Counted from the first letter of the stretch, positions 1-14,897 are shown. The stretch: 64,000 bases of DNA from Diphasiastrum complanatum (GCA_029204225.1 CM055111.1:10682785-10746784), one strand, 5' to 3'. Notes: generated from the sequence alone by a model not told the origin. Numbers and translations: made by a program.

Positions 1-905
1 AAGTAATATAGTTGAACTGAGTAAAAACCAACTAATTTCCGTATTTAGGATCATTATTAGTCATCGAGAATGGACACCTTACCTTTCGAGCATAGGTGGT
101 GCTTGCAAAGTCTGAAAATCGTTCTGAAAACTCATATGTGGATGATCGTAGCAGTGACTTCTTGTGAGGATGCCATGTTAGTCCCTTGAGTGCTCTTGCC
201 TTCTTTAGACTTGACCATTCATAATGTTATTTTCAGATATTGTGAAAATGATACTAAGCATGTTAAGGAAAGTCTACTACTCATTGCTTATATAAGTCCA
301 AAGCGAATGGTTTAATGTGCATACCTGTGCAAATGCTTATACCTTTATGGTTCGAAATCGAACCTAATCGAAAATGAAAATAGTAGTAATATTTGATGCT
401 ACAAATTTGTTAGTGCTTAGACACAATAGTGTTCCCTTTGAAATAGCAATCATTCAAAAGTATGATAGCAAACAGGTTAAAGCATGAGGTATACTAATCA
501 TAATCAAAATGTGCCAGTATCTGAGTTGTATCTTTTGTATAATAGCATGATACTACAATGGCTTCATCTCTGGACTATGTATGTAACCTTTTGTTACTTA
601 TGGAACAACCAAACATTCATGCTGTCCTTTGAAGGATAGTAATGTCTATTGTATACTATAGTTATCAAAACAAACTTTCATCCTTTCATATCTATGATAA
701 GGAGTTTGAATCCACACAACCATTCATAACATAAGAAGTGCTTCATCGCTGGTCATTGAGAAGCTTTTGTCTCAATCCACAATAAGTGTCCATCACTGGA
801 CAACAACTCATATATCTTCAAAAAACTTCTACAATGTTGAGCATGCTTCATTGCTGGATAGCGGATAGTATTTATGAAAAAACGCCATACAAAAATATGT
901 ATGAA
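1..905. other. No gene recognised
   Basis: AT-rich sequence in which all open frames are short and none carries a motif I recognise. No LTR ends or tRNA-like sequence were seen. Confidence 0.5.

Positions 906-975
<70 letters not shown>
906..975. repeat. (CT)n microsatellite
   Basis: About 70 bp of CT dinucleotides with one short TTTG-type interruption near position 925. The open frames running through it encode only Ser-Leu or Arg-Glu repeats and are artefacts of the repeat. Confidence 0.95.
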
Positions 976-978
<3 letters not shown>

Positions 979-1610
979 GTGAGAATGAGATGTGTCTTCT
1001 TTGATAGCCTACGGAGCAAGCAAACACACCACTTGAGATTCCTGGTGCGTCGCTCCATTTACAAATTCTAGTAACATATAAGTTACGAGTACATGTAAAT
1101 TGTACAATTGAAGATGACTTTCATTCAGAGTCTAATTTGAAGTGACGATACGAATCTAGTCGCTTCATGTTTTAGGCGGTGTTTCATTTCAGGATGTCTT
1201 GTTCTTTAATAGAAGACAGGTCCTTAGCAATTATATCCCAAATAATGAAATAGGCCTCTGCATAATATATATTTGTCCAGCGCATATCCTCAAATTCAAG
1301 TATATATTGCCATTTTGGAGTAAATATACATATGTGTTGTATCACATATCTCCCTCCTCAAATGTGAGATGTCCTCGTGAACAGGTTTATATATTCCTTA
1401 GAAAAGAATACTTTCATATCGTTGATCTTCGTTGAGTCAAATGTAAAGATATTTCTTCATTCGTTGAATTTATGACCTTCACTTGATATTTCAGAATCAA
1501 ATGTTGATTCAAAATATTTTTCAGCTAACATAAAATAAGTATCATCACATATGAAAGCTCAGCATCATACAAGCAGCAACACAATATGCAAGAAAAATTT
1601 GAAAAAAATT
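976..1610. other. No gene recognised
   Basis: AT-rich spacer between the microsatellite and the end of the decayed Ty3 accessory ORF. It may contain the 3' LTR of that element, but I could not find a second LTR copy to prove it. Confidence 0.4.
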
Positions 1611-4066
1611 TCATGTATTAAGATCTTCATGCAATTGTTGTGCCATTTCCAAATCTCTTTGGCACTCAAGCAATAAAATGTCTTCCCTTGCTTTGGTGTA
1701 CCTCCCGATAGGTAAGTTGCCATATGGTGTCAACCTTACAGGGAGTAGAGTGCCATCAAACAATTCCTGGACTAGTTGAAAATCTTCTTTAGAATTTTTC
1801 CTTAGTGTAAACTGGTCAAATAAAGTAGAGAAAACTAAATAAATTTACACTTTACAAATGCATTCTGAACAAAAAAAATACTTTGACTGCAAACATGCCA
1901 AACTACCAATAAGTATATGTACAGAAAGTCCTATATTCTCGGGATTTCTCTCTATCTTGTAAGTTGTGCTTAATTTCTACAAAATAGCTTGAAAAATTGC
2001 ACTCCCAGTCGATGTAGATACTATACAGCTTCGGATATGCCATGTTGATATTTAACAACAACCATGCGTCGTCGAATTCTTCAATGTTCACTCAGCCGTC
2101 TGGTAAATATAACTTGAATTGAGCATGTTTCTTCCAAAAAAATTTCTTCGAGTCGCTATGCCTCAAAAACTAGTACTCCTTTATACGGATGTACTCCAGC
2201 GCATACAAAAAAGTTGAGCCCATATACAATTCCACTGATCCAAAGGGCGTAACTTTGAACTTTCCCTAGATTATGGCCCAGCATAGACATTCCTTCTGTT
2301 CTATGCTTAGCTGGTCCCATAACTAGAGGAAATCCTCCTTTTCCCACTCCGTCTGCTAGTCTTCGAATGCCATGCCTACTGAGCCTGGTAGCATCAAATA
2401 ATCGACACGCCACGATAATTTGAAATTGAAATGGCAAGGAGTCCACTTCCAGAATCGTTCAACAAAAATTTGAAAACGTTTTGCACATACCGTCGACTAA
2501 TTCCTCTTTGATCGCTTAGCCTTAGGCAGTGCTTCTGCAACGTCGTGTTGATGGATGTCGGTAGCGAGCTTCTAGTCTTTGAGCTGATGCTTGAGGTCTA
2601 CTATCTCCTTCTACAAGTCAAAAATTTTAATGCAGGCTTCTGTGTACTCTAGGTGATCTGCCACCCCTGTACATTTCTGTGTTGCTTGCAGCTCCTTTGA
2701 TAAGCTTTCAATTTTTTTCAAGGCTTACTGATATTCTTCATGTGCATCCGACCTGGAACATGTGGTTGCCTATGCAGATAACTCTTTGAGCTCTGCTAGC
2801 TCTTCTTCGACAAGTGTTTTATCATTTTTGACAGGGATTAGGAACTCGACTCGAAAATTTTTGAGCATCTGGTTTTGAAGAGACTATAGCTTTGAGGAAT
2901 CTATCTGGATTAGCCCAGAGCTGCTACATAGCTGTAAAGCAGTTTCTTTTTATGCTCTTGTCATGAAGTGTGGTCTGCAGAGAAGCCTTTTCTACCTTGA
3001 CCTTATTAAGCTCAATTGATAACAAATAAAATTTTTTTAGCAATTCTATAGATTTGGCCTGAAGTGCCTTATTGCTATCTTGAAAAGTTTGGGCTTCCTC
3101 ATTCGACTTCTGAAGTAGTCAGCCCAGAGAGCGATTTCTCTCATTCAACATCTTGTTGTCTGCCTCCAGAGATGTGATATGCTCAGACAACAATTTGATG
3201 TTGTTGGTCATCTCATCCATGTGCTGGAACAACTGCATCATATTCTCTTGAATATGCAAGTCGCAGGCATTGATTTTACCAACAATTTCCTTGGCGCCCA
3301 AGGAAAACTGATGTTACCACTTATAAAGGTTTTCTTTATTGTCCTCTTCATCCCCATTTGTGGCCTCCTCATCCACCCCTTTGCCTTTATCTTGCATCTG
3401 GGTGTCGGAGATGGTTTCTTCATCATCCGATGAAGCATTGCTCCTTGGCTTCTGAGAAGACCCGCTCATGACTAGGATGACAGCCAAAGTTTCGGCTGCA
3501 GCAGAGGGCTCAAGAACATTCTACACAACATCATCCGAAACAGAGTCCTTCGGAACTGCTGCATTGTCACCCTCCATATCAGTAGCAGTTGAGATAGATG
3601 TACTCTTCAACAAGCTCGAATAATCAACTGTCGTGACCATTCGTCCTACTAGAGTATTCTGCTCAGATTCAGTGAGAATTCCAAAACTTTTGCACAACCT
3701 AGAAATGTGCACTCCAACTGCAGAAAACTTTTTATATTTTATCCAGTACATGAATGCTTTGTAGGCAATGGAACCAAAGCATATTGGTTGGCCTGCCAAC
3801 GCATCCAACAAATATCCGAAATTCTATATAGAAATTGTTGCATCTGCATCCATAATAAACAACACTTGGTTGCAGTATTTGCACAACAGTTTCAACTGGC
3901 CATCCTTTACCATTGATATTTTGTACCCCTTGCTTAGTACAAGACAATTTGCCAAAATTTACTTTGTTTCTTTGATTGCATCCTTGGACATAGGATTGGC
4001 TGCACCATCTACTAGTAGTCCAAGAGCTGCAAAAAAAAATACTTTCATTGATGGTAAATGTGCCAT
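1611..4066 (-). pseudogene. Extra coiled-coil ORF downstream of Ty3 integrase, decayed
   Basis: A long intronless reading frame starts at an ATG at 4066 (protein begins MAHLPSMKVFFFAALG) and ends at a TGA at 1611, about 818 codons. It follows the integrase of the Ty3 remnant on the same strand, so it looks like an additional ORF of that element. In order it shows: a globular start with a CKYCNQ Cys pair (about codons 62-67); an acidic Ser/Asp/Glu-rich stretch (about 3340-3530); a long heptad-rich coiled coil (about 2500-3300); and a C-terminal globular part rich in Trp and aromatic residues (1611-2480). I know no family for it. About 18 in-frame stops and two frameshifts (near 2955 and 1910) make it a pseudogene here. 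Eleven stops are TAG at sites where Gln is plausible. It could also be a captured host gene rather than a native retroelement gene. Confidence 0.6.
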
Positions 4067-4384
4067 TTCTCAGTGTTACTTGAAAATCAGAATCAGTCAC
4101 TATGTGAATAGAGTTTACAAATCAGTGCTGACATCCTATAAAATGATTGAGGGTCCACCTTCAAGACACCAACCTGCATTGGTCCAATAAAGATTGGATT
4201 GATGCAAGACGTATTGAAGTGCAAACCTTCTAGTTGATAGTAGAATCCATTTTGTTCGCAAGATTGACAGAAGAGCGCACGAAAGCAAGAGAGCAAGGGC
4301 AAGCGAGCATGAAAGAGCATGTCAGAGATAATATTTCTTCAGTCTAGAACCGTTAATACATGTTGGCAACAATTCACCAATGAC

Positions 4385-5697
4385 TGAAGTTGGACAGAAT
4401 CATTTTCAAATACTTCAATGACCTTGTACGGTCCCATTCACCTCATATGTAGCTTTCCAGAAAATTTCTGATGATGACTGTCATAGATCAAAGCATAATA
4501 ATTAACCTTAAGATCAACAGTCTTGATATGAGTATCATGCTTTTTCTTTCGCTGTTCCTGTGTTTTCTCTGTAACATCCCTCTAATTGTTTTGAGATTTG
4601 GATAGTTCATCAATAGTAAGCAACCTTTTGTTAATGCATTTTGCTTCCATTCGCTTTGCTTGTATACGAAAAGTAGGCACTTCGATTTCAATCAGCAAAA
4701 TAGGATGCATACCATATGTAAAAAAGTAAGGCATTTGTTTCGTTGTGGTCTTCTCTATGTTTCTATATGCCAAGAATACTAAAGGTAGCTTTTGATCCCA
4801 GTTTGTAGCATGTGCAACAATGATCTTATTCAGGATCTTACATAATATCCCATTCGCTCTTTCAGTTAATCTGTTTGCTTTAGGATTATACGAGGTTGTC
4901 TTTCTATGTTTGATAAAAAATATGTAGTCAGTAGTCGGATTGTATTGTTTAGAAAATGAGTACCACGATCACTGACTAACGTGTGATTATAGTGACAATT
5001 TTTGCATCATTTTGTTTTGTTGCTTCCGCTTCAACATTCTTCGTTGCATAATCTATTGCAACCAAAATATATCGACACTTGGTGTGTCGAGTCACTGGCT
5101 TTATTGGACCCACAAAATCAATCCCCCACTTTTCAAATGGTGCAAGTGGAATGATTGGTGTCAACAGCCAATTCATGGATTTGGTTGGTTTACCAGATCT
5201 TTGGCATGGATCACAAGATCTAATATATATAGAAACATCCTTAAACATGGTAGCCCACCAATACTTGGCGGTTATAATCTTATTAACAGTGTTCTTTAAA
5301 GCAAAATGTCCACCGGCATCTTCGGAATGTAAGGCTTGAGTAACCTTTGGAATATCTTCCACTTCGAGACACCTTCTTAACTGATGATCTGCACCAAGCT
5401 TGTACAAAACATTGTTAATAATGGTATAAGGCACAACCTTGTCTTGAAATACTAGCTTCTTCTCCAAGTCATATCCTTCAGGATATATATGATCTTTGAG
5501 ATAAATAATAATATCAGAATATAAAGAATTTATGGAAGATATCTCAAATAAATTTTCATCTGGAAAGTCGTCGTTCAACGGTTCTTCAATCCTTCCGGGA
5601 CTAAGTCATGAAAGATAATCAACATTAGTATGATACTTTCCTTGATGAAGCTCAACTTGATAAATGAACTCTTGTAGCAACAAAACCTATCGAGCAA
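4385..5697 (-). pseudogene. Ty3/gypsy RNase H end and integrase, decayed
   Basis: The minus strand first reads the tail of an RNase H-type region (QEFIYQVELHQGKYHTNVDY), then an integrase. The HHCC zinc-binding domain lies near 5200-5330 (CDPCQRSGKP at its end). The catalytic core begins with WGIDFVGPI near 5110, the second Asp sits in SDRGTHF near 4970, and the region before the third acidic residue reads ANGILCKILNKI. The C-terminal part has YRNIEKTTTKQMPYF and FSGKLHMR followed by a TGA where Trp is expected (4438-4440). Several frameshifts and stops are present. The element is cut at about 5697, where a plus-strand copia fragment begins, so gag, protease and reverse transcriptase are missing. 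Integrase normally inserts the DNA copy of a retrotransposon; this copy cannot be functional. Confidence 0.88.
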
Positions 5698-5698
5698 T

Positions 5699-6410
5699 AT
5701 GAATGTCTCAAATGACATCTTAAGAGAAATTGGTGCTTGTACTAATGCCAAAGATGCTTGGGATACTCTCAAGTCTATCTATGAGGCAAAGAATACTTTT
5801 AGACTTCTAACACTAAGAAACCAAATTTTTCAAAGTGTACAGAGAAGTGATGAACGTGCTTCAACTTATGTAATGAGAGTTAAAGACCTCCATAGAGAAT
5901 TGTCATGCATAGGAGACTCCATCAACCAAAATGAACTTGTTCAAGTCATACTTAATGGGTTAAAGGAGGAATATGACAACCTTGTTCAGAGTTATGCCAT
6001 TAAGGAGGAGCTACCAAGTTTGGAAGCACTCCAAAGTGTGCTCATTTATGAAGAATCAAGACAAGAGTATAAACTCTTGAAAATGGAGAGACTATCTCTC
6101 AACATTGATGGTAAAGCTCTCTTTACCAAAGACAAACACAAGACAAGAAGTAAGAATCAACACCAATCCTCTTGAAGCAAGAACAATCTTATTTCCAAGG
6201 AGAAAGAAGAAGAGGATGAGTCTTCTCAAGCTCCCACATCCAAGAAGAAGAAGAAAAACATCAAGTGTTTCTTTTGTGGCAAGAAGGGGCATTATGCCAC
6301 CAATTGCTTCAAGAAGAAGAGTCAATTCAAGCAAGCCAACATTTCTAATGAAGAGAAGGAAGATGCTCATGCAAGTGATGGAGAAGGATCTCTTATGGTC
6401 TTGAGATTTT
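5699..6410 (+). pseudogene. Ty1/copia gag fragment (UBN2-type) with zinc knuckle
   Basis: The frame 5699-6172 reads a typical copia gag (LREIGACTNAKDAWDTLKSI, then ELVQVILNGLKEEYDNLVQS), the nucleocapsid precursor that packages the element RNA. Compared with the homologous gag at 22824, about the first 70 residues are absent, so the fragment starts abruptly at the junction with the minus-strand Ty3 remnant. A stop follows at 6173. The CCHC zinc knuckle (CFFCGKKGHYATNC, about 6268-6309) is found in a shifted frame. The product would be non-functional. Confidence 0.9.
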
Positions 6411-6800
6411 TCTTCATCACCTTTCAAGAAGGATGGTTTATGGTATATCGATAGTGGAGCTTCCTCACATATGTGTAGCTCCAAGTATTCTTTTTCATCC
6501 ATGTCACCTTATCAAGGAGCCAAGAAGTCCATCTACATAGCAAATGATCATGAGTGTGCTATTGAAGGCATAGGGACCATTCCCTTAAAGCTTTCTTCAT
6601 CAAAAGTTCTTTCTCTGTCTAATGTACTTTTTGTTCCCAAGTTAACAAAAAATCTTACTAGTGTTGGGAAATTGTTCGATAGTGGACTAGATGTGAATTT
6701 CAATGTTGATACATGTACAATCAAGAAGCATAATGAGATCCTTCATTTGGGTCTAGATATGGTGGAATCTACAAGCTTGATCCCAAAGAGTATGCTAACT
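6411..6800 (+). pseudogene. Ty1/copia aspartic protease region
   Basis: The frame contains the retropepsin active-site motif DSGASSHM at about 6451-6475, followed by the usual VLFVPKLTKNLTSVGKLFDS block. This protease releases gag and pol products from the polyprotein. Its neighbours in the element order are gag upstream and integrase downstream. It is separated from both by frameshifts. Confidence 0.88.
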
Positions 6801-7560
6801 CTTGTGATAGTGCTTTTGCTACTCATATGTCTTTGGAGGAACTATGGCATAGAAGTTTGGGACATCCTAACTTTAATTCTATGGTGTCCATGGTCAAGAA
6901 AGCCAAAGCTATTGGTTTGCCTAATCTTATCTCCAAGAATTTCAAGCCATGTGAGGCTTGTGCCATATCTAAGTCTCATAAGAAGCCTTTTTCAAAGTCA
7001 TCTATCAAGACTACACATCCATCGGAGCTCATACACTCGGATGTGCACTTCTCATCTTCAAAGAGCAAGGGTGGTGCTACTTGCTTTGTAACTTTCATTG
7101 ATGATTTCACTAGATTTACTTGGGTATATCTTCTAGCTTCAAAGTCTATGGTGTTTGACTATTTCCTAAAGTTCAAAGCTCTAGTTGAAAAGCAATTTTC
7201 TTACAAAATCAAGATTCTTAGAAGTGATGGAGGTGGTGAGCACACTTCCAATAAATTTCATGATTATTGTGAGCTTGAAGGCATTAAAAGGGAGTTTTCT
7301 TGTGCATATACACCATCTCAAAATGGGGTGGCTGAAAGAAAGAATAGAACACTATGTGAATGTGCCAAAACCATTAGAATTGAGGCATCCTTGCCAAAAG
7401 ACTTTTGGGGTGAGGCTATCAATTGTTCAAACTATCTTTGCAATAGACTCCCTCATGTTGCACTTGGAAAAAAAGTTACCATATGAAGCACTCTATTTGA
7501 AGAAACCTAAAGTGAACACCTTAGAGTATTTGGATGCATATGCTTTGTCCATATTCCCTT
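6800..7560 (+). pseudogene. Ty1/copia integrase
   Basis: From about 6825 the frame reads the pre-integrase and HHCC zinc finger (LWHRSLGHPNF ... CEACAISKSHKKPF). The catalytic core follows with D (HSDVHF), D (RSDGGGEHTS) and E (NGVAERKNRT), so all three acidic residues are visible. Near 7470 the frame shifts, and the C-terminal part continues to about 7550 (LPYEALYLKKPKVNTLEYLD). After that the sequence jumps directly into the second half of reverse transcriptase, so an internal deletion has removed the C-terminus of integrase and the start of RT. The integrase core is the best preserved part of this copy. Confidence 0.92.
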
Positions 7561-8649
7561 GGAAATGAGAACAAGTCTTTATGGCTTAAAGCAAGCACCT
7601 AGATCATGGTATTCAAGACTCAACAACTTTCTACTTTCATTAGGATTTGTGCTTAGTAACTATGATGCTTCTATGTACTTAAAGTTTGATGGTAATAATA
7701 TTTTCATTCTCCTAATCTATGTAGATGACATCATTCTTAGTGGAAGTTGTTTGATGCTAGTTCAAGAAACCAAAGATGCATTAGGAAAAGAATTTAAAAT
7801 GCAACATCTAGGAGAGATCCATTACATTTTGGGCCATGAGATTGATTTTCATGAAGAGTATGCTTTTATTTGTCAATCTAGATATGTCTTTTCTATGTTG
7901 AGAAAATTCAATATGCAAAGTTGTAAAGGCATAGATACTCTCCCATGGAGCAACATGTAAAAGATCCTATTAAAGGTGATGAAAGATCCTTCGAGGACAT
8001 CACACTTTATAAGAGTCTTATAGGCTCTTTAATTTGGCTTACTATCACTAGACCCGATTTGAGCTATTGTGTGCACAAATTGAGTCAATTTATGCAAGAT
8101 CCCAAGATCCAACATTGGAAGATGGCCAAGAGAGTTCTAAGATATGTATCTTCTACTCAATATTATGGTTTATTATACAAGAACGAAGGTCTAACCATTG
8201 TTGGCTATTCAGATTCCGATTTTGCAAGTGATAAAATGAATCGGAAGTCCATTAATGCATATACTATATTTCTTGGAGGCAATCTTGTGTCTTGGCTTTC
8301 AAAAAAGCAAGATACCATATCTCTATCATCTTGTGAGGCCGAGTACAAAGCACTCACTACAACAACTAAAGAGGTGCTTTAGATCAAGAGGTTAATCATG
8401 GAGCTAAAGTGCATCAAAGAGGATGATCTTCCCTTGATCAAATATGACAACATATCGGCACAAGCTCTTGCAAACAATCCTATTTTTCATGCAAGAAGCA
8501 AGCATATAGAAGTGGCACACCATTTTGTAAGGGAAAAGATGATTGGAGGTGAAATCAACTTAGAACATGTCGACACATCTTCGTGTATTGCTGATCTTCT
8601 CACAAAGCCACTTTGCAAAAGTGCCTTCTCAAAGCACAATGTGGTTTGA
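7559..8649 (+). pseudogene. Ty1/copia reverse transcriptase (C-terminal half) and RNase H
   Basis: The frame enters RT at SLYGLKQAPRSWYSRL and contains the catalytic YVDD box (near 7721) with the following LGEIHYILG block. The RNase H domain reads TRPDLSYCVHKLSQF, then SDSDFAS and SLSSCEAEYKAL, and ends with DLLTKPL near 8610. A frameshift near 7950 and a TAG at 8380 (a Trp codon is expected) break the frame. The N-terminal half of RT is absent through the deletion noted at the integrase boundary. The enzyme normally copies the element RNA into DNA. Confidence 0.92.
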
Positions 8650-8768
8650 AGCTCTAAATCACCAGAAAACTACAAACTAGCTAGAAAGTAGAATCTAGAC
8701 AATTCCTAGCTTGAAATCTAATCAGATCTACAAACTTTTTGATTAGATTTGCTTGTAAAACTTAGGTA

Positions 8769-8781
8769 GGCTCTGATACCA
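8769..8781 (-). other. Primer-binding site for initiator tRNA-Met (minus strand)
   Basis: The plus strand reads GGCTCTGATACCA; read on the minus strand this is the plant retrotransposon primer-binding site matching the 3' end of initiator tRNA-Met. It places a 5' LTR to its right. The adjacent copia coding region runs on the plus strand, so the two parts are in opposite orientation. Confidence 0.75.
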
Positions 8782-9912
8782 TGCTGAATTCACACGTGTG
8801 GGACGCCCTACACATGTATTTTTTATCTCCTAAGCCCAATAACACCATAAAGATCAGACTAGCATTGGTTGTCAATTGGAAAGCTGATCATACAAGCAAT
8901 ATTATTGTGTTACAAGCAAGATCTGTCAACAAAACATAAGACTAAGCATCATTAGGGGAGTTTTGAGCTCCAAAAAGACCCTTTAAGAATTCGTGCAAGA
9001 TGTCTTTTATATTATTAAAATATCATAACACTAATACTTTTGACTTGCCATAACTTTTTAATCATAGCTCAAAAGTATGTCATGTAACATGTCATTGGAA
9101 AGCCCTTGTTGAGCGCTTTCCAATGCACCAAACTTTGCTAAATTCGGACTTACCACTAAAAAGTTATGCCATTTTTAGTGTGGAATCAAAATGTGGACTC
9201 AAAAAGTTACGTTACGTAGATTTCAAATTTGAGTGTTTTAATTGGTCCATGTGTAAGAAAAAATTGAGAAAAAATATAAAAAGAATCTTCACAAAGGGTT
9301 TGGAGTTTAAAACTCTAATGCATAAATGCCTCTACTCGACTAGAGAGAGAAAATAGCAAGTACAAAACTCATGGAGAGAGAGAGGGCACAAAGAGCTTGT
9401 CTTCAAATTTGCATTACACACAAATTTCATCATTTTCTCAATGAGAGTACATCACATATATATAGATCCATGGACTCTCCTCTTACTTTGAGTTGAATTG
9501 GAGTTGTGGATCCACCTCTCAAGCTATCTAGACTTATCCAAGCCACCTCACTATGTCTAATTGTGCCACATAGTCTTTTCATGCATTAAATGTGGCATGT
9601 AAAGTACAAATGGCAATTCCTATGGTTGCTCGAGTTTCTACTTCTACCCACCTTGAATATTTTATTCTAAGATAGGTCTTTACTAAGCCAAAAGAGCTCA
9701 ATTCATCTTTGGCATTTTTAGGACCCCTACTCACAACATTAGATAGATTTTTCAAATTTTTGACAAAATCTAAATCTAGAATTCAGTAAATTCGTGCATG
9801 GCTATGGAATCGATTGTGACTTCGAATCTGTGATCAAGTAGGATATAATTTGATTCGTTCGAGTTCGATCTGAATACGATAGACGTAGTTGCATGCACCA
9901 AGGATCCTAACA
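8782..9912 (-). repeat. Probable copia LTR
   Basis: Read on the minus strand this segment starts TGTTAGGATCC and ends GAATTCAGCA immediately before the primer-binding site, so it has TG...CA ends and is about 1.13 kb long. No second copy was found in the window, so the right-hand boundary is inferred from the TG end only. Confidence 0.45.
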
Positions 9913-13134
<3,222 letters not shown>

Positions 13135-14897
13135 CTAGCGTTTAAGGATCGGTAGCAGTCCATGCGTGAAGAAATCGTTTGCAATGAGGAGGTTGAATTG
13201 GCTAGATGGGTGGAAGCTGTCCCAGAAAATGTAGCTAGAAGCGTTGGAACATGTGCCTGGTGTCAATTTATTGCACAGAATGGCAGTTGCAAGCAGTCCC
13301 AACCCACAGCACGCTCGTCTTGCGTGGGTGAAACCTGCAGAGAGAGGGACAGATCAGTGTGTGATCACGATTTTCAGCAGAAATATTTGCTTCAGTAAAG
13401 GGTCGATGTTACTGAAGAAAAGATCAATACAGTCTCTCTCGAGAAGAGAAATGCAGCTGAAATAAATGAATCCTGATATGTCAACTCTCTCTCTCTCTCT
13501 GGGTGCTACAGCTGATGGATGCTCAAAGAGTTGTTCAACCGTTTGACTTACCAAACTTGATTGGGTTGTTACTTGCTTCCAGAAGCATGCTATAGGCGTC
13601 AAAGTACACAAGCTTTAGTCCTTTCAAGTTCTCACCGAGTACTATTATATCTTTCCTAAGCTCCTCATTGAACGCAGCAGCCTGTTTGTTAATTGAATCT
13701 ACGCATACTGAGCGGCCTCCTCCGTGAAGTGTAATTTGTGATGGCAGACATCCCAAAGCCGGAAGAGAAGTAGCTATAATTTTCCGAGCACCAGCACTAT
13801 ATAATTCCTGCCACCATAGACGACTTTGTTAGACCAGCTTTAAGCTAAGAAAAACAACAATATAGACTCGTCTGCCGTACGCACTAGTGATATTCTACCT
13901 GCACAAATTCTTCGAACGAGAGGAGGAGCTTTCTCTGAAATTCTTGTGTGTCATACTGTTCTTGCAGCAATGGATTGAGATAGTAATTATTGACATAGTC
14001 ATTACTTCCTGTGCTGATAACGTGCAGCGCCTCTGATAAAATCGTCGAGGCATTTTCACGCCCAACAATCGTTATGAGCTTATTGCGATAACTGTGATAC
14101 CACTGTAACTGCTGCTTGAGGGAAGCCACGTTCTGCGGATTGCAAAGGCCAACATTCAAAGGATAGATCTAACTATTGTAATCACGATACTATGATCTTA
14201 CTTCAGCTATGCCTTATGCCTGATGAATAGTATCTTCTCCCTTAAGAAATTAGATAGTTGAGTGCTTGCAAGAAATAATTTTGCTTAACTACTCGTACAA
14301 CGAACAACTACGGCTCAAATATTTGCTAGCGAGTTCTGAACCTGAATAATAGCTATAATCGCTACATGCAGTATTTATGTGTTTGCTTACAAAATTTTGT
14401 GCTGTCCCATCGAAATAGCCAGAACCAGACGATGCGAAGTTGACACCCTTTACAATCTTCTCTCCTTTCGCCTCCGGATGCAGGTATGGCATAGGAAACG
14501 GCAATCCCAGACGCTCAGCTGTTATCAGCAGCAGTAGTTAGTTCGAAATCAAGCAAGGTTTTGAATAGAGACCAAGAATCCAGATGCCTCTATGTCATGT
14601 TCTATAAAAAAGGGGGTTTAAGTACAGCACATTGACACAGTTATTACTACCTATAAAATCTGTCACCATAAAACCATTGCAGAATCGTCCAGTAGGAATT
14701 TTGGGATTAAAATCTCTTCCATAAGGTGGAAAATTGCTCTTCACAACGGTCTCAAGATAGTTATTGTTGCCTGCATCAAGTGTTGAATCACCAAAAATAA
14801 TGATACTGGGCATGACGTGTTCACCATAAGCAGCAGAAACCACTGCCGCAAAGAGTATTAATATGAACCATGTTCTAGTAAATCTTTCGCAGTACAT
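13135..14897 (-). CDS. GDSL esterase/lipase (SGNH hydrolase), five exons
   Basis: Minus-strand gene with exons 14651-14897, 14391-14518, 13899-14132, 13552-13807 and 13135-13334. All splice sites are GT-AG and the phases join exactly, giving 354 residues, the usual plant GDSL length. The protein starts with a cleavable-looking signal peptide (hydrophobic stretch residues 10-23), so secretion is likely. The nucleophile Ser38 lies in [13 protein letters not shown]; the oxyanion Gly is in NFASSGSGY (about 114-116), Asn169 in [12 protein letters not shown], and Asp327/His330 in WDSFHPS. All catalytic blocks are therefore present. The family hydrolyses esters of lipids, cutin precursors or acetylated polysaccharides; the substrate cannot be told from sequence. 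I chose ATG 14897 because it puts the signal peptide at the N-terminus. An in-frame ATG at 14966 would add 23 polar residues. No disruption seen; it is the only clear host gene here. Confidence 0.93.

Noticed and set aside
786-1071. Open frames of Ser-Leu or Arg-Glu repeats
   Set aside because: They are translations of the (CT)n tract on either strand; same for 11477-11868 and 43420-43789.
1611-4066. Introns in the coiled-coil ORF (GT-AG-like pairs near 2460-2510 and 1815-1910)
   Set aside because: The coding frame reads straight through the first, and the second is explained by a one-base frameshift with coding text continuing on both sides. No intron is needed.
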